Assembly: GCA_963402885.1 (NCBI GenBank)
Contig: OY727095.1
Location: forward strand, 4,407,001 to 4,471,000
Length of the DNA: 64,000 bases
Origin: Antedon bifida
Lineage: Eukaryota > Echinodermata > Crinoidea > Comatulida > Antedonidae
Direction of reading: 5' to 3'
Position 1 is the stretch's first letter. Each line of letters begins with the position of its first letter. This document shows, one piece after another, positions 9,157 to 21,482 of the stretch. Below the pieces are notes generated by a model. That model saw nothing but the letters and a program-made list of their open reading frames with translations. It was not told the origin of the DNA and searched no databases. The translations under genes and the position numbers were made by a program.

Positions 9157-12100
9157 ATGGCTGAAGATAGTGTTATTTGGAAACCAGTCTCACTTACTTT
9201 TGTTCAGTACCAGCAAGGTAAGCTCAATAATAGGTGAAATCTACATTAAGGCCCAAGCCGACGAAAGGACTACCAATTAAAGCAGAGACAGTAGGCAAGA
9301 ATACGGATGTTGGGACCTATCAATGCAGTGCCAGGTCAATTCGACCCGTTGATAACAATTGGTCACAGCAAAAAAGCATTGATTGCATATTATTAATAAA
9401 AAGAAAAAGGAGGAATATTTTGAGAAATATTATTTTTCCATGGATATTTATCGCTATTTGTTATTGTTGTTGTATTGTATTACCTATATTATTATTAAAT
9501 TATTAATTCATTTAAACAGTAAAACACAGACTAATTTTTTAATATGAAAATTATACTAATAAATGAATGAGAGAACACATGAAATAAGTAGGTCATGAGA
9601 CATGCTATCCTTTACTGGTTTTTTTTGTGTGGTATTTTTGTTATAAACATGTGATTTTATGATGCTGAATTAAGTGCCCCAAGAGTTAGCTCAACAACTT
9701 TCATGTTTCATAAATAAACAAACGTGTTCTTTCTGCTGTATGTAATAAAAGTAGACATCGTTCATATCCATGAAAAATTTGGCCGTGCATAAAAAAGTTC
9801 ATCTTTGTTAAAGAAATAAATACTGTCAGATTTGTGGTGAAAAATGAAACTCTGTTGAGATTTCGTTTCCATGTGAATAAATTTTACAAAACATTGTTTT
9901 GACGTAAAATGTTTAAATATAAAAGTTTTAGGCCTCCCTAACTGGGACGGTCTAGTCCTATTGTAGAGTTATAGTGTTTTAACTTTATTAATTTTTTTCT
10001 TAAAGGTGATCTCTTTGGAAAACTGCTGGCCTATTTCAGTTTAACTCCAGTATTTATGTTAGTGGGTTTTTGTGCAATTCTATTGTTTAGAAGAGAACTA
10101 CATACCGTAAGTTTTAATCATATCTTTCTTCAGTCCCAAATAAATATAGTAAAATTATAATTATTAAAGAGTTTGAAGTCACAGTGCATCCAGCCTAGTT
10201 CACAAAGGCACCACAATCTGTTTCAAACAGTGGAAAACTTGGTGAAAGTTTGCTAGTGTGAACTAGGCTTTAACGTTACCTAGAACATTAACTATCAAAG
10301 TTTGCTAGTGTGAACTAGGCTTTAACGTTACCTAGAACATTAACTATCAAAGTTTGCTAGTGTGAACTAGGCTTTAACGTTACCTAGAACATTAACTATC
10401 AAAGTTTGCTAGTGTGAACTAGGCTTTAACGTTACCTAGAACATTAACTATCAAAGTTTGCTAGTGTGAACTAGGCCTTAACGTTACCTAGAACATTAAC
10501 TATCAAAGTTTGCTAGTGTGAACTAGGCTTTAACGTTACCTAGAACATTAACTATCAAATTGTTTCAAATTTCAATTGAATTTGTTGTTGATTTTAGATT
10601 ACCTTCCTGACTGGTTTGGTGCTGAATGAAGGAATAAATTGGATTGCAAAGCATATCATAAAGGAACCAAGACCTGTACGAGGTTAGTAATAGTATTTTA
10701 ATATTGTAATTGTAAATAAAATTTAACTATTCATTCACATTAGACATTTTTGATCGTTGACTTGAAGACTCATTCAAGACTCATTTGTACATTTATATTT
10801 ATATTCAAGATTTAATTTATTCATCCAAAGAAATCATACAGGCAACCAAAGGCTGAAATGCGTACAATTTTACAAATATAAAAAATTAATGTACATTATG
10901 CAGTAATCAAACATTAAAAAACACATAAACTCTAGAAGAAACACAAAAAGGAAAAACTAGGAAAGTTAATGTATAATTTTCATTCAACGACTGATAATAA
11001 AAGATTTATCATGTATTATTAGAATTCATCACCTTAACCATATATGGTAGGATTGTTAGCAAACAATTTACAAGCATGTTCTATTTGTTAGGTCACGAAG
11101 GGTTTGGAGAATATGGTATGCCTTCTAGTCATGCACAGTTTATGGCCTTTTTTGCCATCTATGTTGTCCTTTTCATATGTATCAGGTAAGGCTCTTAATC
11201 ATCTTTAAGACACTTAATAATAATATTATTACTTGTGCTGCCTTTGTATTTTTATATGTCATTGTTTTATTTATTGACTAAAGATACCGAGATATCCTGG
11301 ATTTTTAAAGTGTGTAATGTACAAATTATGACCCTCGTCATTTTTGGATAAAAAAACGTATGGAAACCTACTCCCATAATGTAGCTAGTAACCGGCACAA
11401 AGTTGTGTCTTGACCTTACCAGGTACCCATTTGTACAGCTGGGTGGAGAGAGGCAACATAAGTGTCTTGCTTAAGGATACTGTACAAGCAATGCGACGAG
11501 CGTTGGATTTCAACCCACGATCTCACAATCAGTAGTCCAACGTCCAACATACTGCTCCAAAAACCTTACTTGAATGTCACACTGTAGTGCATTATAATGC
11601 AAAATCAATTACCATTTATTATCTCAACCTCTTTAGACTTCACCAACCATCTTCATACTCTTTCATTGATAATATATGGAGAATTATAATTGGTGTGGGA
11701 GTTGTTCTTCTTACTGTTATTGTATCATATAGTCGGTAAGTCAAAAACATATGTGAATATATATAATTAATATAAGGCAAATTACTGAAAATAATGAAAA
11801 TGTATCTTTTAATCGGATTTGCTGACAACCGACATTTCTTTATTTTTTACGAAGACAATAAAAGTTCTTGTATCTTGTATATTCAACAGTTTTTTTGGGT
11901 TTATATGTAAAAATAAATTTTATTCGATGAAAAATACTAAAGCATTATTGGACACAAATCACATGTTTTGATACTCTTTTTCAACTTGGTGGAGACTTAG
12001 GTAATTATTTTAATTTTGTATTTTTGTCTTCTAGCGTTTATCTTCAATACCATACTACGTCTCAGGTGCTATGTGGTGCTTTACTTGGTATAATACTTGC

Positions 12101-13590
12101 TATTCCATGGTTTGTTTTAACACAGGTAAGTTTCTATATAAAAAAAACACATTTTACCTATATCTGCACCATTTGCTTTTGTGTTTACTTGAATTAAAGT
12201 ATTTAAATTACTAGATAGATAGATACTAAATAGAAGAAATTAAGTATGATATTGTTTATAATAAATGGGTAAAATATGTGAATACTCCTGGTAGGAAGGA
12301 TTACTATATCAGGGGTCTTGTTGGGCATATCCCTCCCATTCCAATCCTTGATTTCTTCCCTACTCCACCACAGATTGTAGTGGCCTTTCATTTTCATGAA
12401 AACCTGTCACAGATGTTGAGTCAAAAAGTCATTTTTCTCATGCCCAAAACATATTAGCAATGCATGCACAGCATAGCTGTATGTGGTATGTCATGAAAAA
12501 GAAAGGTCTCTAAGGCTCTGTGTACACTATCAAACTAGTTTGACAAAAAAGTACACAAATACAGTAGTGATATGCCCAAATATGGTAGTGATCATCATGT
12601 CATATATGGGCACATCATATTTTTTGTCACATAAAGTTTGATAGTGTAAACAGAGCTTAATGAGTACAGTGTTTTATCAGAATGTTGTTTACAGTAACGT
12701 ATATTATCAATATTTTAACATTTACATCTTTCAGCTTGTATTTACTCCATTTTTCCCGTGGATTGCATCATGGGGCGTATCAGAATACTTTATGGTCCGT
12801 GACTCTACTTTAATTCCAAATATTTTGTGGTTTGAATACACCACTGCAAGAACAGAAGCCAGGTGAAGTAATTTGTGTTTATAATATGTTTTATTAATAG
12901 CTATTGTCAATTAAGTGTATAAACAAGTTTTAAGCGGAAATTGTGTTGATGACCATGTTTTAGTGTAATCCTGTTGGGCACTTTAGACTGCCACTGCCAC
13001 CAAGTACAGTATTAGTTATGCCCCTGATGTATTTCCTGCTGAAAAATCTTTTAATTGTCTACAGTTCTGTCTACACTATTATCAAACTTTAGGTGATGTG
13101 ATGTGCACATATATGGACATGATGATGTCATATCACTACTATATTTAAGCATATCACTACCATATTTGGGAACACTTGTTGTCAAACTAGTTTGATAGTG
13201 TGGACAGAGCTTTAGGATGTGACATGGGCACGCAAGACGTCCAGTGTACACTGGCTTTTGTGTATTTTAAAGAACCAAGTGCATCTTTTGGAAGAGTAGG
13301 GAGTTACATATGTGCCCCAGGTGTACTGTTCCGTAGAGAGCTTAATCCAAATTTCCTCAATTGATTAGCTAAGTTATTGCAATTTATTTTTTCAGTAATT
13401 TAAGACTGTTAAAAATAAATGTTTTATTAATGCTAATTATTATTTTGTTACTACTGTATTAGCTCCCAGTTCACTTAATCGTAATTTATTTTGTGTAACT
13501 TAAGACTTAAAAAAAATGTTTTATTTATGCTAATGATTGTTTTTTAACTATTTTTTTAGACAAAGGAACAGAAAGAGTAAGTCCCAGTAG
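9157..13590 (+). CDS. DOLPP1: Dolichyldiphosphatase 1
   Basis: Eight exons in phase: 9157-9217, 10006-10106, 10598-10682, 11092-11185, 11637-11735, 12035-12125, 12735-12862, 13560-13590; 229 residues against 238 in human. The enzyme removes a phosphate from dolichyl pyrophosphate on the luminal ER face, recycling the lipid carrier of N-glycosylation. All three PAP2-superfamily phosphatase motifs are intact: KHIIKEPRP (K-x6-RP), YGMPSSHAQ (PSGH-like) and SRVYLQYHT (SR-x5-H). Several hydrophobic helices surround them, as expected for a multi-pass ER protein. Further family blocks include [22 protein letters not shown] and [11 protein letters not shown]. The last exon adds only a short basic tail. 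Introns carry a 52-bp tandem array, a SINE-like sequence and a palindromic MITE. Confidence 0.96.
10191..10559. repeat. Six-copy 52-bp tandem array in DOLPP1 intron 2
   Basis: Copies start at 10248, 10300, 10352, 10404, 10456 and 10508 and are almost identical (one T-to-C change seen in the fifth). Each starts GTTTGCTAGTGTGAACTAGG. The inverse of this start, CCTAGTTCACA, occurs once at about 10194, so the array seems to grow from one arm of a small inverted-repeat element. Confidence 0.95.
11265..11565 (-). mobile_element. SINE-like repeat with tRNA-type B box
   Basis: On the minus strand GTTGGACTACTGATTGTGAG is followed by a B-box-like GGGTTGAAATCC. The body contains the complement of ACCAGGTACCCATTTGTACA, CTGGGTGGAGAGAGGCAA and GTCTTGCTTAAGGA, and the far end is T-rich. 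It is in a DOLPP1 intron just before the 11637 exon. Part of the body recurs at 1195-1225. Confidence 0.55.
12511..12660. mobile_element. Palindromic MITE, CTCTGTCTACACTATCAAAC family
   Basis: Nearly complete: TAAGGCTCTGTGTACACTAT at the left, ATAGTGTAAACAGAGCTTA at the right, with CCCAAATATGGTAGTGAT blocks inside. It is in a DOLPP1 intron, about 75 bases before the exon at 12735. Confidence 0.85.
13060..13214. mobile_element. Palindromic MITE, CTCTGTCTACACTATCAAAC family
   Basis: The arms TTCTGTCTACACTATTATCA and TGATAGTGTGGACAGAGCTTTA enclose the usual ATATCACTACCATATTTGGG blocks. It is in the last DOLPP1 intron. Confidence 0.85.
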
Positions 13591-15250
13591 TCTCAATGTA
13601 GACCTAATTGAGGTTGCTTAGGCTACCCACAGATACACAGGAGCAAGACTGAGGCTACATAGGCTAAATACTAGGTGATTGGTATAACAAAGCGCCCTAG
13701 ACAAAATACTAGTCCATCAGAAGACTGAGACTTCGACTCTGGATTGTTGTTCTAAGGTTAATGACGAAGATTTTAACCAATAAGATGAGTTTTTTAAAAT
13801 TTGAATGAATGAAATGAAATGTTTTTGATGTTTTTTTATGAAAGATAGTGAATGAAATTTTTTGAAATGGTGGTTTCTGAATTTTCAGGTTGAAAAGATG
13901 CCTAGAATAACCATTGCATTTTTAATGGATACTAATTACCAAAAAAAAGCATGACCTTTTAGATTTTATTGCAGTTTGTTAATGACATCATAAGTGAAAC
14001 ATGTTATTTTTTCAGAATTTGTTAAGCCTGTTTTCCATTAGGCAATTAGTCATGCGAATGCAATGTTTTCGCCGAAACAAAATTAAGCTACCCTTTCCAC
14101 TACAGCACAAATACCTGTGATTTTCATATACAGAATTTTTTGCTTTGCTAAAACTATTTAAACTACAATAATTTTTGTGAAGCGAAAAACTCAAACGTAG
14201 CAGACAAATTATGGAAATGGAAAACGGGTATTAACACTATAACTTTTATTAGTCTGCAAAACTTGGTTTTTGAAGGTCACAAATTCTTGGCATCATGGTA
14301 TAGCATAGAGATATTATAGTAAAATATAATAATTATCTTTATGGGTATAGGTAGCATTTGAAATGCTAGATTTAAAGGAATCGTGTAAGCTTGTTTTTTT
14401 TTCACAATGGTGAATTGATACTTGCAAAGAGTCTGATTGTTTTAATTGTTTACTCCAATAAGATATTGAGGCTGATAATTTGACTAGCCAATAGAGGGAG
14501 TTTTTATTCTCATTTGATGTAACAATACCTTAGTTACACAAATGTATTATATATTTTCTATATATTATATACTATGTATCTTATTGCATATATATTATAT
14601 AATTTATAAAAGAGCTGTGCTCTATAACTTTTATTGTTAAACATAAACGAATACCAAATTTTAATAATTCCTTAAAATAAAGCAATAACATTCAAAATAT
14701 GAAATAATCTTAGTTCTGGTATGGTCTTGAAACAAAATCTGTGAAAGATATGTTATTTTGTAATGATGGTTGTTCACATGATGAAGTATACAAAAATGAA
14801 AATACTTTATATACATACTTCCACTTTAAAATAACATTATCAATATTTAAATTCCTTTACTATTATTGGATTAAACAAAACTGGAAAATTGTAACAGCCA
14901 TTTGGGTTGAAAGAAAACACTATCATATGGTTATGGCAGTGTCTAGTTCGTGCCTAACTTACCTGGATAAACCGACATAGGCCTTTTCCCTCTGAGGTGA
15001 GAAAAAATCCCATAACTAAAGTATCAAGTAAATAATTGTTGAGATAGATACTGATTTGATATTGTAGAAAGCATTTTTACAATCTCAACTGAAATTGTTA
15101 TTTTGCTAATTGAATTGATTTTTATGACTTCGACAAGTTATAAAAAAACAATTAAACGTCTGCCATCTTGAAAAAAATAAAACAATCTGGTCTCCAATTA
15201 GAGACCACATAAACGCCACCTATTTAGGGACAATGCCACATAATCCAAGG
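13591..15250. other. DOLPP1 3' region and intergenic DNA
   Basis: AT-rich sequence after the DOLPP1 stop. AATAAAG near 14678 is a possible poly(A) signal. A foldback of about 200 bp lies at 14030-14230 (arms GTTTTCCATT and AATGGAAAAC). The open frame at 14741-14980 shows no recognisable domain. Nothing else was identified. Confidence 0.4.
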
Positions 15251-15277
15251 ACGTAAGAAAGCAAGTAAACTTGGATT

Positions 15278-15428
15278 TGGTTCCCAATAGAACCAAACGC
15301 AAGATCGTAAACCGCAACGCAAGCGAATTGACCAAGCGACTGTTCGAATAATCCATCACTTTTGATTGGTCAATTCACTTGCGTTGCGACTTCCGTCTTT
15401 GCGTTTGGGTACGTCCTAGTGGGAACCA
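15278..15428. mobile_element. Palindromic MITE, GGTTCCCACTAGNNACGCAAC family, copy 1
   Basis: The ends are GGTTCCCAATAGAACCAAACG and CGTTTGGGTACGTCCTAGTG followed by GGAACC. Inside are inverted GCAACGCAAG / CTTGCGTTGC and ATTGACCAA / TTGGTCAAT arms. Confidence 0.75.
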
Positions 15429-15498
15429 ATTTTTAGTTGACCAATCCCAAGCGATAGTTCATGATCCATCGCGTCATGATTGGTCAAATTACTAATGC

Positions 15499-15640
15499 TT
15501 GGTTACCACTAGAGACGCAACACAAGGACGTAACGCAAGGTAAGCAATTTGACCAATGACAACGCGATTGATCATCCGAACTGCTTACTTGTTATTGGTC
15601 AACCCCCTTGTGTTGCTCGTACGTCTTTGCGGGAACCACG
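15499..15640. mobile_element. Palindromic MITE, GGTTCCCACTAGNNACGCAAC family, copy 2
   Basis: It starts GGTTACCACTAGAGACGCAA and ends CGTACGTCTTTGCGGGAACC. Inside, TTTGACCAATGA faces TTATTGGTCAA, and GACGTAACGCAAGG repeats family motifs. Confidence 0.75.
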
Positions 15641-16504
15641 CTTTGCGGCGTACTTACGTCCTGGGAATCACGTCCTGGGAATCAAGCAATAAAGATACAA
15701 CGCCATATTTATGTAAGGAAACGTGCCATGGTCACGAATTAAAGACGATAAATGAACGTTAAATCTCAGCATACCGTTTCGTGCGGCTTTAATTTAAGAC
15801 CAGTCTCAGTAGGCCTAATTTGTGCGAGACCAAAACTCATTTATGCTAAATTGAATTTACATTATGCAAGGTGCTGCTTTGAATACCAAAGGGAACATTC
15901 ATTTTCCGTTTATCATCAGTACTTGTAATCAGGGATTGCTATTGTTACCATTAGATTCATTTATGTAAAACATAGAATGATTGTAGCTATGGGGTTCCTA
16001 ACGTTAACCAAGGCAATTAAACAACAGGACACTGAGCTCGCCTTACCAAGATAAGAACTCGTAATTGTCCTTTGATCGTATGTCTGGCTGCGACAGATAT
16101 CAACAGTATTGTACTGTGTACATAATTATGCGCAGTGTCTGTAAGGGGCGTGAACTGATCGTGGCGCAGCCACAGATAAACTATTTGATCTCCAGAGCTC
16201 AGCATCCTGTTGTTAGATTGCCTTGGAATAACTTCCACCTCAGCCGTTTCTATAACAACATTTGAAATACCGTTATCAAAGTTCTGCAGCGATTTCATTT
16301 AATACTATTTCTATAATTCATTGAATGGGATGGTTTTGCTTTTTTAATCCAATTGTTTTATCCCAACTTAGTGTAATTGAATCATAATTGTGTATGTTTA
16401 AATGAAGATTAATGTTTACTTTTATGGAAAAGTGTGTGATATTTTATACCACCTGAAATGATTTCGGTTCCTAGAGCAAATTTGTATTTGTGTCGAGTTT
16501 TAGG

Positions 16505-16672
16505 CCGCATTCATCTGATTGATTGTCACTGCACGCAGCGCAAGGGCGTTAGCGCACGCAAACCTGACTAATCACGACGCGATGGATCACCCGAACTGTC
16601 GCTTGTGATTGGTCAACTCACTTGCGTTGCGCTTACGCGTCGTTGCGTCGCGCCAAGCTTTTTTGAGAACCT
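16505..16672. mobile_element. Palindromic MITE, GGTTCCCACTAGNNACGCAAC family, diverged copy 3
   Basis: The core CACGACGCGATGGATCACCC and the arms CTGACTAATCACG / TGATTGGTCAACTCACTTGCG match the two copies at 15278 and 15499. The outer ends are degraded, with GAGAACC at the right. Confidence 0.6.
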
Positions 16673-16799
16673 GAATTCACGTTTCTATAATCATGGAGAA
16701 TTAAGTTAATTCTTCATGCTATAATAAAGTACATGGAAGAAATGCCTATTAAGTGGACACTTTCATTGAAACAAATAAGGGGCAATAGTCTATGTTTCA

Positions 16800-16990
16800 A
16801 CGGCCAACCCATATTCAGGGCCGGGGAGCGATATTTCTTTTCGTACTACTTTGAGGACCCCTCGTGAAACGTCACAAAATAAACATGAATACTCATTAGT
16901 CATATCCATAAGGTGTGACGTAAGAATTGAGCTAACTACAATTCGCCAATGCAAATGTTTTCTGTCGAGCCGTCTGCTGTGTAGTCGAGT
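16800..16990. repeat. Dispersed repeat containing CRE-like site, copy 1
   Basis: AACGTCACAAA, TGAATACTCATTAGTCATAT and CCATAAGGTGTGACGTAAGAAT reappear, inverted and with few changes, at 33840-33975, including the flanking GAAAAGAAATATCGC / GCGATATTTCTTTTC. Confidence 0.75.
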
Positions 16991-17580
16991 GGGTTGGAAT
17001 ACCATTAGCAACTTCTTTTTACTTTATAGTGGAGAGAGATTATTTAGAAGGTTAGGTTATTTTTAGGAAGTTCGGCTATCTTTCACATAAGGGGTCCCCA
17101 ACTTATGTACGAAAAAAAATTTAATTTCAAAGGTGTACACTTTGTTGTGTAGTACCCAAGGTGTCTTCTACACTAATTATAATAGTTCACATGTTGTTCA
17201 GTAAAAGTCGTCATGGCACGCACCATGACATGAAAAGTGTTTTGTTCAAGCAGAAAATGTTTCAGGAAGGATATTTTAAAAATGTTGAATAGTATGGTTG
17301 GTAAAACAACTAACCAAGATTGTGGCTCAAGTATTTTGTCTACATAGCACATTTTTGCGTATTTTGGGGTGACGAGCGCGTCGTCTGCGCATTAATCGTA
17401 CACGTGGTACACACAAAACTTTCGTATTTTGCTAATCGGTGTGCTGAAACGTGTAAACATCCGATTCGTCGATATTGCGCCAATAATTTTAACGTAAACT
17501 TACCAAAACATTTCCGTGTCGCAGTCCCTCAAGAAACGTAAATGTAACAATAGCCACGTATTTTGAACGATAGTTTGCAA

Positions 17581-17890
17581 TGACGTCATTAATATTCATG
17601 ACGTCATAACAGAACGTATGTAACTCAGAAAAGGTACTCAAAATTTTTTGTGAATTTGATTATAATATTGTTTAATGAAATTATTCATTGGACTGATTTT
17701 AGTTGTAATAAACAATACATTTTATATTATTCGAATTTGTGTCGTTTAGAGTGTATTATTGTTTATAATATTCTCAGGTTGTATTTAAATATAAACGTCC
17801 GGTGAAAAAACAAGAGAAACCCATTTATAGGTTGTTGTTTCTATTTTAGAACGCTGTCGGCATGTATATGCAAATTACTAATTTGCATAT
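17581..17890. promoter_or_regulatory. CRE pair and inverted octamer upstream of the four-TM gene
   Basis: TGACGTCA occurs at 17581-17588 and 17599-17606. A perfect 25-bp palindrome at 17866-17890 places ATGCAAAT and ATTTGCAT face to face around one central base. Both lie within 470 bp of the ATG at 18044. CRE and octamer identities are established motifs; their activity here is inference. Confidence 0.5.
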
Positions 17891-18043
17891 TCAGTAGATG
17901 TCCGCTGTACCGTCACATTCACAGCGGCGCGCGATATTCGAAGACGATTGTTGGGAAAATTAAGGTTTATCTGATGTGACATGTTATGTGACTAGCCTAT
18001 AGATATTTGAGGATTAAATAGGGCTAGACATTTCGTATGGACC

Positions 18044-21000
18044 ATGGCCAAAAACAAAAAGCGGGAAAACCACTCCCGGGATTGGACAATATGCGGGCTA
18101 GCCTGCTTTGCCGTTTCGTACGTGGTGGCTGGAGCTTTGATGACCTCTCCTGGCATACGTGTGGTGCTCGAGTACCCGTTGTTTAAAACGGGCTCTGTGA
18201 TCTGGGGTGGAATACTGGTACGTATGTGATGTTTAATTCAATTCATTATTGACTTTCGCCGTACGTTACAGTATTATTATAACACATATTATAGATAACA
18301 AATAAAACATAGATTGAAAACAAAATATAAATGTTTACATAAAAATCGATTTACCCTTTGTCGTCAAGTTAAATTATAGATGTTTGACGGAACTTGAATT
18401 TAAAACAATTAGCAAACTGTAAATATAGGCCTAAATAACATCTTTATGGCTATAATATACAGTGTCTATTTGCTATTAAGAAATGTTCTAAATGAATGTA
18501 TGTGGGTTTTTTTAACTGAAAAAGGTATTTGCGATTGGACTGTACATTCTGGCCCTCTGTCGGTGCATGGAATATATTAATAAATTAAAGGTAAGTGGGT
18601 TTACCTTTTTGAACGTACCCAATGGCAATAGTAAATTTGAATTATTTGTATACATACAGAACAAATGCATGTGCGTTTCTACAAGTTATTTGCCGAGTTT
18701 TGATTACCATTTATTACAGGTGGCTGTCATCTTGATTATGCAAATTCTTGTCTGTGCTGTTTGCATCGCCAATATCCCAATACTGAAATGCGTGGAATGG
18801 GAATACTTCACTGGTAAAAATGAAGATTTGATCGAAGATAACAACGTTATTTACATAGGTATGTGGTTCCACCTCAGTAGGTACTATATTCCATGGTGTT
18901 AGTGGTTATACACGCTCTAATTCAGTTTAGGCTATTCGATTTACCAAAAAAAAAATAAGGCGTACAGTAAAATACTGGAAATTGAAATTTTTGGATAGGT
19001 TAACCGACCGCCATTACTTTGAATTATCACTGTTGTTTATTCTCGTCTGTTGTAGGCCTATAATGTTGCACTGGAAAGGATTCCTAACAGTAAGCCTACT
19101 GTATAAGACTACGCGTATTCGAATATTGTTTTATCTTTTGATTGACTAAACTAAACTAAATGTTCATGTTCTTCGCATGGCCTCTCTTCCACTATATATA
19201 CGTCTACATATCTGCGTGACTGTATTTTCGTACAGCGGCTTTATACGTTTTAATATTGTATCTTAATTTGGTTTCTTTTGTACTTTTTCTTTGTGGGGCT
19301 CCTTTGCAAACACTCTGTGTAGGCCTATTGTCTTGTTTTTTTATGTAGCATACTGTATGTTTTTTAAAGAGATTTCAAATAAAAATGATATATTAGTTGA
19401 TCCAAATTTTGTCGAAAAAATATTATTTGATCCAAACACAAAACTAATTTTGTTTATATTTTGTCATGTTTTTAGCATATTTATTGACGTTAGTTGGTAC
19501 TGTGATCGGTCTTGTGTCGTCAATCTTCGGTATATTGTATACCGTTATAATAACCAATCGGATTCGTTCAAGATTGAAACACTATATGGCTGATTTAGAG
19601 CGTATCCACCAATCATCGGAGAGGAAAATGGTAAGCTGTTTTAAAAGTATAAAAGTTGTATGAAAGCGCCACCTATATGCTCATTTTGTTCAAACTTTAC
19701 TGAGTACTTTTGTCTATAAAGCTCTGTCTACACTATCGAACCCACAATGCCTTTTTGTCGCATAAAGTTTGTAGTGTAGCTTTACAATTTTTGAAATATG
19801 TACGAAAATGTAGACACATCTATCGTAGCTAACTAAATTCTCTATATAGCATTTGTAACAAAAAGAAAAACACTATTATAGTAGTAGATCCTTATGTATT
19901 TTTTAACAAGTATAAATAGTACTAGCTTTGTTTCAACCTTAATTTCAGAGCCCCATTTATGACGACGCTACTGGCGAAATAACACGACAGATTGCAGGGA
20001 TTCGAGTGAACGTTAGCCCTGGTAGTTGGGTGTTCCACGAGGGATCCGATAACAAATCGTTGAGAACAGAACTTTCTTCTCCAGTAAATATTACCTTCTT
20101 TAAATATAATAGTATACATAATAACTTCTCCTTTTATATTACAAAATGTGTATAATTATGTGTGAACGCATGTTTGTATAAAGCTCTGTCTACACTATCA
20201 GAGTACGTTGCGTCCCATAGTAGGAATTGCGAAGCTTACAATTACAATTAGTGAAAACTCCAAATATCAATGTTCCTCTCCATCAATTCTTTCAGAACAA
20301 GCAAGACACGACACTACTACCTGTACTGAACTTGTCTGCTGCAAGCTGTTCAGATGACACAGTGGTGACGTCACAGGAATCTATGCAGAACCGATTCATG
20401 GACAAGAGATTGGCTCGTCAACAGCCATTGACGAAACATCAGACAAACGAGCCATTGACGAAACATCAGACAAACGAGCCATTGACGAAACATCAGACAA
20501 ACGAGCCGAAACTGAAACAAGAAGTAGCAATCCAAGATTATTTGCCACACGAGGAAAAGACCTTAATACCTCCAAACCCTAGTCTCAGATACGACCAAGT
20601 GCTGTTTCACCCTTCCACTAGGCCACCGAGTGTCATCTCGATCATATCGGATTCGTCAAAAAAGAGAGATAGTCTATCTATGGAAGCAATCGTCGGTGAA
20701 ACCGGATTAAATACTACCGACTGGGGAAGGGCTGACCACTCATCACCAAAATGGCCGTCACCACCAACGTGCGTAAAGTTAAGTTCATTTCCCAATAATA
20801 AAAATAACAATAAGGCTTTAAGCGATGAAGTGATTCCAGCTCCGCCTCGTTTCCAAGACCAACCGGCAAACAAAAAGAATAAAGAAAGAAATCTGAAGAA
20901 ATGCCTTGTACCGGAAATCATTATTGCTCGTCCGCCCGAACCGCCAAAATGCATCATATTTGACGAAAACGATAACACGATCGTTTCAGCGTATCGGGCC

Positions 21001-21180
21001 AACTCATTGATGCCGTGTACTTTCCAGCAGATTTCGTTTAAACCTAACGTTCAGGCAGTAAAGCCGCTGATGACTGATTTTGAAAGCCCAATGCCACCTG
21101 ACCTCAGTCGTCAGGGAAGTATGTGTAACCTTATGGGTGACCCTTCACCTCTATTTGATATGTCATATACGCGATTATGA
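18044..21180 (+). CDS. Four-transmembrane protein with long cytoplasmic tail (MS4A/CD20-like topology)
   Basis: Six exons in phase: 18044-18217, 18525-18590, 18720-18858, 19476-19630, 19949-20083, 20296-21180; 517 residues. The start has a strong Kozak context (ACCATGG). Four hydrophobic segments fall at about residues 14-36, 50-74, 81-101 and 128-152, with short N terminus and loops, then about 360 polar residues. The SVIWGGILVF stretch opening TM2 recalls the WGGI motif of MS4A/CD20-like tetraspan proteins, but I cannot assign a family firmly; MARVEL or TMEM families are alternatives. The tail has three exact LTKHQTNEP repeats (about 267-293), several Pro-rich patches (RPPEPPK, MPPDLSRQGS) and Lys-rich stretches. 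The last exon holds more than half the protein. Function is not recognisable. Confidence 0.7.
19716..19786. mobile_element. Internally deleted MITE, CTCTGTCTACACTATC family
   Basis: AAAGCTCTGTCTACACTATC and AAGTTTGTAGTGTAGCTTTA flank only about 25 central bases. It is in the intron before the 19949 exon. A further left arm alone is at 20179-20203. Confidence 0.7.
20426..20508 (+). repeat. Three-copy 27-bp in-frame coding repeat
   Basis: Three consecutive, essentially identical 27-bp units each encode LTKHQTNEP in the tail of the four-TM protein. Identity at silent positions implies recent expansion. Confidence 0.95.
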
Positions 21181-21482
21181 GAAACCAATGCAATATGCAC
21201 TTAAATTAAACTACGCCATTTTGGACTGCACTGTGTATAAAAGTATGTATATATTTAAGAAATATCTTTTCTTTCTGAGTTATATAAACCTCAGTCGTCA
21301 GGGAAGTATGTCAACCTTATGACTGACCCTTCCAATCTATTTGACATAGAGGGGATTATGAGGAACCAATGCAATATGCATTTATTTATGTTCATAAATT
21401 ATACTACCCCATTTTTGGACTACACTCTGTTTAGAATTATTTATATATTTATTTAAGAAATATCTTTATTTTCTTTCCGAGT

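Noticed and set aside
10248..10559. Regular direct repeats resembling a CRISPR array
   Set aside because: The units are contiguous 52-bp copies without unique spacers, in an intron of an animal gene.
16017..16298. Overlapping frames on both strands (93 and 66 codons)
   Set aside because: No recognisable domain, no splice partners, and mutually antisense; likely chance.
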